From the NCBI GenBank assembly GCA_900765975.1, contig CAAFTS010000065.1:1-11933 (forward strand): DNA of 11,933 nucleotides, given 5' to 3'. Made by a program: the position numbers and the translations under genes. The stretch is from Lachnospiraceae bacterium (GTDB taxonomy: Bacteria > Bacillota > Clostridia > Lachnospirales > Lachnospiraceae). Under the pieces are notes generated by a model that worked only from the letters and a program-made list of their open reading frames with translations, was not told where the DNA came from and made no database searches. Below, in pieces: positions 8,381-11,933 of this stretch (the stretch's first letter is position 1; each line of letters starts with the position of its first letter).

Positions 8381-8386
8381 TATAAT
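8381..8386 (+). promoter_or_regulatory. -10 box of the binding lipoprotein gene
   Basis: A perfect TATAAT lies 37 bases before the chosen start codon. No recognisable -35 box is found 15-19 bases upstream (the DNA there reads AATAGG), which suggests either a weak or an activator-dependent promoter. Confidence 0.5.
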
Positions 8387-8423
8387 ACAAATGTGTATTT
8401 ATCATTCAAAGCGAGGGAGTAGT

Positions 8424-9596
8424 ATGAAGAATTCTTTGGTAAAGAGAATATTAGCGTCTGCTTCGGCAATAGCTATGCTTTTGGCAGTGGCAGGATGCGC
8501 GAAGGAAGAAGAAAAACCAACATTTACAGGAGATAAAACTGAGGAACCGGTATATCAGATGAATTTAAATGAAATTTCACCTGCGGCATATAGTGAAGTT
8601 CGAGACTTGAATTTGGAACCGGGGACTTATATTTCTATCATAGGGAAAGATGAATCATCTGCTTTTTGGAAAAATGTTAAAAAAGGCGCGATGCAGGCAG
8701 CAGAAGATTTAAATGCAGAACTAGGATATACCGGCAGCGATAAGATTAAAGTAACATACAATGCGCCGGCAGAAACAGAGGATATAGATGAACAAGTGAA
8801 TATTCTTGACGAGGAATTGGCGCGTTATCCGGATGTAGTGGGGATTGCTAGTATAGATGAAGATGCTTGTACGGTACAGTTTGATTTGGCAACAGAGAAT
8901 GGAATACCAATTGTGGCATTAGATTCCGGAAATAATTATCCGGGAATTCAGTGCACAGTGAAGACAGATAATCAGGATGCGGCAAGGACGGGCGCATACA
9001 AGCTGGCTGATGAGATGGGACGAGACGGTAAGGTTTTACTGCTGGTGCATGATTCTAAGTCCGAAACGGGAAAAGAGCGTGCAACAAGTTTCCAGACAGA
9101 AATTCAGGAAAACTATCCCAATATACAAATTGCAGAGGTGCTTTATTGCGATAAGCTAATGGACGTAAAGAAAGCAATCATCGAAGAGAAAAATGCTGAG
9201 ATGTCTGCAGAGGATAAAACAGCTGCAATTGAAGCAATGACGGATGAAGATGTAATCGCCTACTATTTGCAGAAACACCCGGAAGTAAAAGGGGTGTTTG
9301 GAACCAATAATGTTACAACACAATTGGCTGTATCTGCATTAGAAAAAGCAGAAAAAAGTGAAGAAATAATTGTAATGGGGTTTGACGCAGGCAAAGATCA
9401 GATTCAGGATGTGAGAGATGGAAAGATTGCTGGATTGGTTGTACAGAATCCATTTGCAATCGGATATGCGTCTGTTATTGCGTCTGCAAGAACAGTCCTA
9501 CAGGTTGGAAATGAAGCAGTTGTAAATGTAGGTTATACATGGGTGACAAAAGAGAATCTTGAGTCAGAGTCCATTCAGCATATGGTGTATGAGTAA
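8424..9596 (+). CDS. Lipoprotein, periplasmic-binding-protein type 1 fold (sugar-binding type)
   Basis: A 390-residue exported lipoprotein related to RbsB-like sugar-binding proteins. The signal peptide carries a lipobox LAVAGC with Cys25 as the lipidated residue, followed by a charged linker. The binding fold begins near residue 65 (GTYISIIGKDESSAFWKNVK). Family features seen are the segment DVVGIASIDEDA, the hinge strand GIPIVALDSG, a DNQDAARTGAYKLADEMG motif, and GVFGTNNVTTQLAVSAL with VMGFDAGKDQIQDVRDGKIAGLVVQNP near the end. Such proteins feed ABC importers or sensor kinases. No permease, ATPase or kinase gene is next to it, so it is an orphan here and its ligand is unknown. The start is the ATG at 8424, with GAGGGAG at 8413-8419 and the signal peptide right after it; an upstream ATG at 8373 would precede the -10 box. 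Its stop overlaps the maf start. Confidence 0.85.
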   Translation: MKNSLVKRILASASAIAMLLAVAGCAKEEEKPTFTGDKTEEPVYQMNLNEISPAAYSEVRDLNLEPGTYISIIGKDESSAFWKNVKKGAMQAAEDLNAELGYTGSDKIKVTYNAPAETEDIDEQVNILDEELARYPDVVGIASIDEDACTVQFDLATENGIPIVALDSGNNYPGIQCTVKTDNQDAARTGAYKLADEMGRDGKVLLLVHDSKSETGKERATSFQTEIQENYPNIQIAEVLYCDKLMDVKKAIIEEKNAEMSAEDKTAAIEAMTDEDVIAYYLQKHPEVKGVFGTNNVTTQLAVSALEKAEKSEEIIVMGFDAGKDQIQDVRDGKIAGLVVQNPFAIGYASVIASARTVLQVGNEAVVNVGYTWVTKENLESESIQHMVYE

Positions 9597-10189
9597 TGAA
9601 ACGAAGAATTATTTTAGGTTCTGCGTCACCGAGAAGGAGAGAGCTGCTGTCACAAATAGGTGTGGAGTTTGAGGTATTAGTCAGCGGTGGTGAAGAACGA
9701 TATACAGCTAATGAGCCGGAGAAAATTGTCAAAGAACTTGCTCTGGTAAAAGCAGAAAATGTCGCAAATGAGTTGGAAAAGAAACAAGGCTGTGTAGTGA
9801 TTGGTGCAGATACAGTAGTTGTATTAGATGGGAAAATTTTAGGAAAACCAAAAGATAAGGAAGATGCGTTTCGGATGTTGAAGGATTTACAAGGCAGAGA
9901 ACATCAGGTTTATACAGGAACAGCAATACTGAATTATGATACAACAGATATGAAACAGGTGATACAGCATGCAGAACGAACAGAAGTGTTTGTACATGCT
10001 ATGACGGAGGAAGAGATTTTTAAGTATATTGAAACCGGAGAGCCTATGGATAAAGCGGGAAGTTATGGGATTCAGGGCAGATTTGCTGCACATGTAGATA
10101 GGATTGATGGAGATTATTATAGTGTAGTAGGATTACCGGTCGCATATTTGTATCAGCAGTTGAAAATGCTGGGAGCCATCGAAAGATAG
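9596..10189 (+). CDS. maf: Maf family nucleoside triphosphate pyrophosphatase
   Basis: This 197-residue cytoplasmic enzyme hydrolyses nucleoside triphosphates to the monophosphate and pyrophosphate, thought to clear non-canonical or excess nucleotides; Maf is also linked to septum formation. Visible motifs are LGSASPRRREL (7-17), GADTVV (70-75, Asp72 the likely metal/catalytic acid), LGKPKD (82-87), DKAGSYGIQG (152-161) and GDYYSVVGLP (172-181). They fit the dTTP/UTP-acting YhdE-type subgroup rather than the YceF type. Length is normal. The start codon overlaps the stop of the lipoprotein gene by one base (TAATG), and no separate strong ribosome binding site is seen, so translation is probably coupled. 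In many Firmicutes maf sits beside cell-shape or radC genes, so this location behind a binding lipoprotein is unusual. Confidence 0.93.
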   Translation: MKRRIILGSASPRRRELLSQIGVEFEVLVSGGEERYTANEPEKIVKELALVKAENVANELEKKQGCVVIGADTVVVLDGKILGKPKDKEDAFRMLKDLQGREHQVYTGTAILNYDTTDMKQVIQHAERTEVFVHAMTEEEIFKYIETGEPMDKAGSYGIQGRFAAHVDRIDGDYYSVVGLPVAYLYQQLKMLGAIER

Positions 10190-10209
10190 AATTTTATAGA
10201 AAAATTAAG

Positions 10210-10249
10210 AAACGGACAGAGACTTAATTCCAAAGTTTCTGTCCGTTTT
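10210..10249. terminator. Bidirectional terminator overlapping the end of the convergent gene
   Basis: AAACGGACAGAGACTT at 10210-10225 pairs with AAGTTTCTGTCCGTTT at 10233-10248, 16 bp with one G-U pair and a 7-base loop. Four T end the plus-strand side, and the minus-strand side runs into TCTTAATTTTT. The stop codon of the minus-strand hydrolase (10224-10226) and its last codons lie within it. Confidence 0.8.
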
Positions 10250-10784
10250 CACGTAACCATTTTTGTTGATTCTTATAGTTTGGAAGAATTCCTTTGATAA
10301 TGTTATAAAAGGCAGAAGAGTGATTCATTTCTTTTCTGTGAGCCAATTCATGGACTACTACATAATCTAAAACTTCTTCCGGAGCAAAAATAAGTCTCCA
10401 ATTGAAGTTGAGATTCCCGGTGCTGGAGCAGCTCCCCCAACGAGTCTTTTGCTCTCGAATAGAAATACGTCCATAGGTTACATTCATGATCTTTGCATAG
10501 TAAGCGGTTTTTTGTGTGAAAATATCTTGGGCAATCTTGCGATAATGGATACGGTCAGAATCCGAGAGTGGTTGATTATGAAAATAACCATTTTCTTTGG
10601 CTTCTTTCTTATTTTGTAAATGTTTTAAAATCCAAGTTTCTTTTTCTTTAAGAAAAGAATCAATAATAGAAAGGTCCATATTTTTGGGGGCTCTTACACA
10701 GACTGTTGCATCTGCAGTAATCTGTATCGCAAGTGTTTTTCGTGCACTGTATATGATTTTGTAAGAAAAAGGATGTTCTGACAT
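10224..10784 (-). CDS. YgjP-type M48-like metal-dependent hydrolase
   Basis: The 186-residue protein has the C-terminal zinc-protease-like domain of the YgjP/DUF45 family. HELAH at 145-149 followed by His155 (HELAHRKEMNHS) is the metal and catalytic site. TRWGSCSSTGNLNFNWRL (114-131) is the family's conserved strand region. The N-terminal half (about 8-60) is a small beta-rich region seen in these proteins. There is no signal peptide, so it is probably cytoplasmic. The substrate of the family is not established; a peptidase role is assumed from the motif. The start is the ATG ending at 10784, with GAGG (10793-10796) 8 bases upstream. Extending the frame to 10985 would add 67 residues overlapping both divergent promoters and the neighbouring gene, so it was rejected. 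It is convergent with maf. Confidence 0.85.
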   Translation of the reverse strand: MSEHPFSYKIIYSARKTLAIQITADATVCVRAPKNMDLSIIDSFLKEKETWILKHLQNKKEAKENGYFHNQPLSDSDRIHYRKIAQDIFTQKTAYYAKIMNVTYGRISIREQKTRWGSCSSTGNLNFNWRLIFAPEEVLDYVVVHELAHRKEMNHSSAFYNIIKGILPNYKNQQKWLRENGQKLWN

Positions 10785-10812
10785 GGGAGATACCTCGTAG
10801 TTGTTTTCTTTT

Positions 10813-10841
10813 AGTGTAGCAGGTTGAAATATAAAGGACAA
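10813..10841 (-). promoter_or_regulatory. Promoter of the YgjP-type gene
   Basis: On the minus strand TTGTCC (complement 10836-10841) is followed after 17 bases by TACACT (complement 10813-10818), preceded by TGC, an extended -10. Transcription would start near 10806, about 22 bases before the start codon. Confidence 0.55.
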
Positions 10842-10846
10842 GAGAT

Positions 10847-10875
10847 TTGTCGCATCATAAGAATCATGATATGAT
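10847..10875 (+). promoter_or_regulatory. Promoter of the cysteine-rich protein-deoC unit
   Basis: TTGTCG at 10847-10852 and TATGAT at 10870-10875 are 17 bases apart. The -35 box lies only 5 bases from that of the divergent hydrolase promoter, so the two polymerases would compete for the same DNA. The predicted start is near 10882. Confidence 0.6.
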
Positions 10876-10900
10876 AAAATAAATATAGGAGGATGAGTAG

Positions 10901-11092
10901 ATGAGTAAAAAAGGAAAAGCTGCAAATTGCGAAGATTGCATGAATTATGAATATGATGAGGAATATGAATGTTATACATGTGCACAGAATTTAGATGAAG
11001 ATGAAATGTTTCGTTTTGTTCGTGGCGAGTTTTGGGATTGTCCGTATTACAGATGTGGAGATGAGTATTTAATTGTAAGAAAGCAGATATAG
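10901..11092 (+). CDS. Small six-cysteine protein, probable metal binder, unknown function
   Basis: A 63-residue protein with cysteines at 10, 13, 24, 27, 47 and 52: two CxxC pairs (CEDC and CYTC) 10 residues apart, then C-P-Y-Y-R-C. The rest is acidic and aromatic (NYEYDEEYECY; EFWDCPYYRCGDEY). The arrangement suggests a zinc ribbon-like or similar metal site; this is inference from spacing only. It resembles a short uncharacterised family common in Lachnospiraceae (possibly DUF6472), which I cannot confirm. There is no signal peptide or membrane helix. A strong AGGAGG (10887-10892) is 8 bases upstream. The gene is 26 bases ahead of deoC, with its own promoter, so the two are probably co-transcribed. 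Confidence 0.8.
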   Translation: MSKKGKAANCEDCMNYEYDEEYECYTCAQNLDEDEMFRFVRGEFWDCPYYRCGDEYLIVRKQI

Positions 11093-11118
11093 GAATTAAG
11101 TTTAGGAGGAATGAGATA

Positions 11119-11784
11119 ATGAAAACAGTAAAACTTATGCAGCATGTAGATCACACATTATTAACACAGACTGCAACATGGGAAGAGATTAAACAAATCT
11201 GTGATGATGCAATTGTGTATAAGACAGCATCTGTATGTATACCGCCAAGTTATGTGAAACAGGCGAGTGAGTATTTGCAGGGAAGGATTCCGGTCTGTAC
11301 AGTGATTGGATTTCCGAATGGATATATGACTTCCGGAACAAAAGAATTTGAAACAAAGGAAGCGATTGAAAACGGCGCCTCAGAAATTGATATGGTAATC
11401 AATATCGGTTGGCTAAAAGATAAGAAATATGCTCAGATAAAAGAAGAAATCCAACTTTTGAAAAAAGCATGTGGCGATAAGGTATTAAAGGTTATTATCG
11501 AAACTTGTTTGCTGACAAAAGAAGAGAAGATAAAAATGTGTGAAATCGTGACGGAGGCCGGGGCAGATTATATTAAGACGTCCACCGGATTTTCTACAGG
11601 TGGCGCAACTGCGGATGATATTAGGCTTATGGCAGAACATGTCGGACAGGAAGTGAAAATTAAGGCAGCAGGCGGGATTGCTTCTGTGAAGGATGCGGAA
11701 GAATTTCTGGCATTGGGAGCTGATCGGCTTGGAACAAGCAGAATGGTGAAAATTATGAAACAGGAAAAAGTGAAATTAATATAA
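11119..11784 (+). CDS. deoC: Deoxyribose-phosphate aldolase
   Basis: A 221-residue class I aldolase, full length for Firmicute DeoC. It splits 2-deoxy-D-ribose 5-phosphate into glyceraldehyde 3-phosphate and acetaldehyde, the last step in the use of deoxynucleosides. Seen: DHTLL near the start (11-15), EIDMVINIG (89-97) with Asp91, the Schiff-base motif YIKTSTGFSTGGAT (151-164) with Lys153, and KIKAAGGI (180-187) with the second active-site Lys182. The C-terminus LGADRLGTSRMVKIM is the usual phosphate-binding end. AGGAGG at 11104-11109 gives the start. It is the second gene of a short unit behind the six-cysteine protein. Usual partners (cdd, pyrimidine phosphorylase, deoB) are not seen; a repeat-rich mobile-element end begins about 15 bases after the stop, and no terminator is visible between. 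Confidence 0.95.
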   Translation: MKTVKLMQHVDHTLLTQTATWEEIKQICDDAIVYKTASVCIPPSYVKQASEYLQGRIPVCTVIGFPNGYMTSGTKEFETKEAIENGASEIDMVINIGWLKDKKYAQIKEEIQLLKKACGDKVLKVIIETCLLTKEEKIKMCEIVTEAGADYIKTSTGFSTGGATADDIRLMAEHVGQEVKIKAAGGIASVKDAEEFLALGADRLGTSRMVKIMKQEKVKLI

Positions 11785-11812
11785 AAAATCCAGAAAGATG
11801 TCAATAACTTTT

Positions 11813-11864
11813 GAAAATGTCACTTTTTTAGAAGAACATTAACGTGAGAAAATGTCACTTCTTT
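11813..11864 (+). repeat. Pair of 17-bp direct repeats
   Basis: GAAAATGTCACTTTTTT (11813-11829) and GAAAATGTCACTTCTTT (11848-11864) agree at 16 of 17 positions and are spaced 35 bases apart, start to start. They look like protein-binding sites near the end of a mobile element. Confidence 0.85.
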
Positions 11865-11879
11865 ATTGGCTTTTTGAAC

Positions 11880-11885
11880 TATAAT
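11880..11885 (+). promoter_or_regulatory. Candidate -10 box of a rightward promoter
   Basis: A perfect TATAAT lies just after the repeats. The 16-18 bases upstream point into the second repeat (around CACTTC), which is not a good -35 box. It would drive a gene beyond the right edge, presumably the transposase. Confidence 0.4.
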
Positions 11886-11897
11886 TATCACTTCATG

Positions 11898-11933
11898 GAC
11901 ATCAAGGATATATGAACAACATGCTGTCCTTGA
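11898..11933 (+). promoter_or_regulatory. Leader inverted repeat, possibly two alternative hairpins
   Basis: TCAAGGA (11902-11908) pairs with TCCTTGA (11927-11933). Overlapping it, GGACA (11898-11902) can pair with TGTCC (11925-11929). Both cannot form at once. The window ends here, so what follows is not visible. Confidence 0.4.

Larger units (their letters stand above)
11799..11933 (+). mobile_element. Probable non-coding end of an IS21-type insertion element
   Basis: Starting at TGTCAATAACTT (11799) the DNA holds repeated blocks: GAAAATGTCACTTTTTT at 11813-11829 and GAAAATGTCACTTCTTT at 11848-11864 (35-base period), with shorter partial copies at 11799 and 11887 (TATCACTTC). No reading frame of note is present. 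Known: IS21-family elements begin with TGT and carry several subterminal repeats that bind the transposase, ahead of a promoter and istA. Inference: this is such an end with istA beyond the window. The assignment rests on this pattern alone. Confidence 0.5.

Noticed and set aside
8373..8423. Earlier start for the binding lipoprotein
   Set aside because: It would precede the TATAAT box, lacks a ribosome binding site and would spoil the lipoprotein signal peptide.
2816..10189. A complete fucose-utilisation cluster
   Set aside because: Only the fucosidase is present; the binding lipoprotein has no permease or ATPase, is behind a strong terminator, and no fucose isomerase, kinase or aldolase is seen.
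10785..10985. N-terminal extension of the YgjP-type hydrolase
   Set aside because: The 67 extra residues are low-quality (many His/Asn/Ile), run across both divergent promoters and into the cysteine protein gene; the start at 10784 has its own ribosome binding site.

Overview
The window looks like a chromosomal segment of a low-GC gut Firmicute of the family Lachnospiraceae, most like the Mediterraneibacter / [Ruminococcus] gnavus-torques group. That placement is inference. It rests on AT-rich codon use, strong AGGAGG ribosome binding sites, a very large secreted GH95 fucosidase with a 'QTGD' sorting-type C-terminus, and the style of the small housekeeping genes.

Layout. Positions 1-128 appear to be the end of an IS3-type insertion sequence reading out of the window on the minus strand; its start codon lies behind a long hairpin that hides the ribosome binding site. 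Next is an AbgB-like M20 amidohydrolase (242-1543, +), then a shared bidirectional terminator, a MerR-type DNA-binding protein with a coiled-coil tail (1611-2219, -) and a 2[4Fe-4S] ferredoxin (2414-2584, -). Divergent from the ferredoxin is the dominant gene, a 1788-residue cell-surface GH95 alpha-L-fucosidase (2816-8182, +). It carries Fn3, Ig-like, FIVAR and two related unassigned beta-rich modules, a KPVDPD repeat stalk and a non-LPXTG sorting signal. A strong terminator closes it.

A lipoprotein sugar-binding-type protein (8424-9596, +) follows and is joined by a one-base stop/start overlap to a Maf nucleotide pyrophosphatase (9596-10189, +). A convergent YgjP-type metallohydrolase (10224-10784, -) shares its 3' end with the maf terminator. 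Back-to-back promoters then drive that hydrolase leftward and, rightward, a two-gene unit of a six-cysteine small protein (10901-11092) and deoxyribose-phosphate aldolase deoC (11119-11784). From about 11799 to the window end there is a set of short repeats, a TATAAT box and a hairpin, which resemble the non-coding end of an IS21-type element inserted just after deoC.

How it works together. The fucosidase would release terminal alpha-1,2-fucose from host mucin or milk-type glycans at the cell surface. The other genes are not an obvious fucose pathway: there is no fucose permease, isomerase, kinase or ABC permease/ATPase here. Most of the window is a series of short, independently terminated transcription units. 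The most unusual points are the orphan binding lipoprotein coupled to maf, the small cysteine protein ahead of deoC, the unassigned duplicated modules in the fucosidase, and the two mobile-element edges. I see no convincing defence system or CRISPR array.
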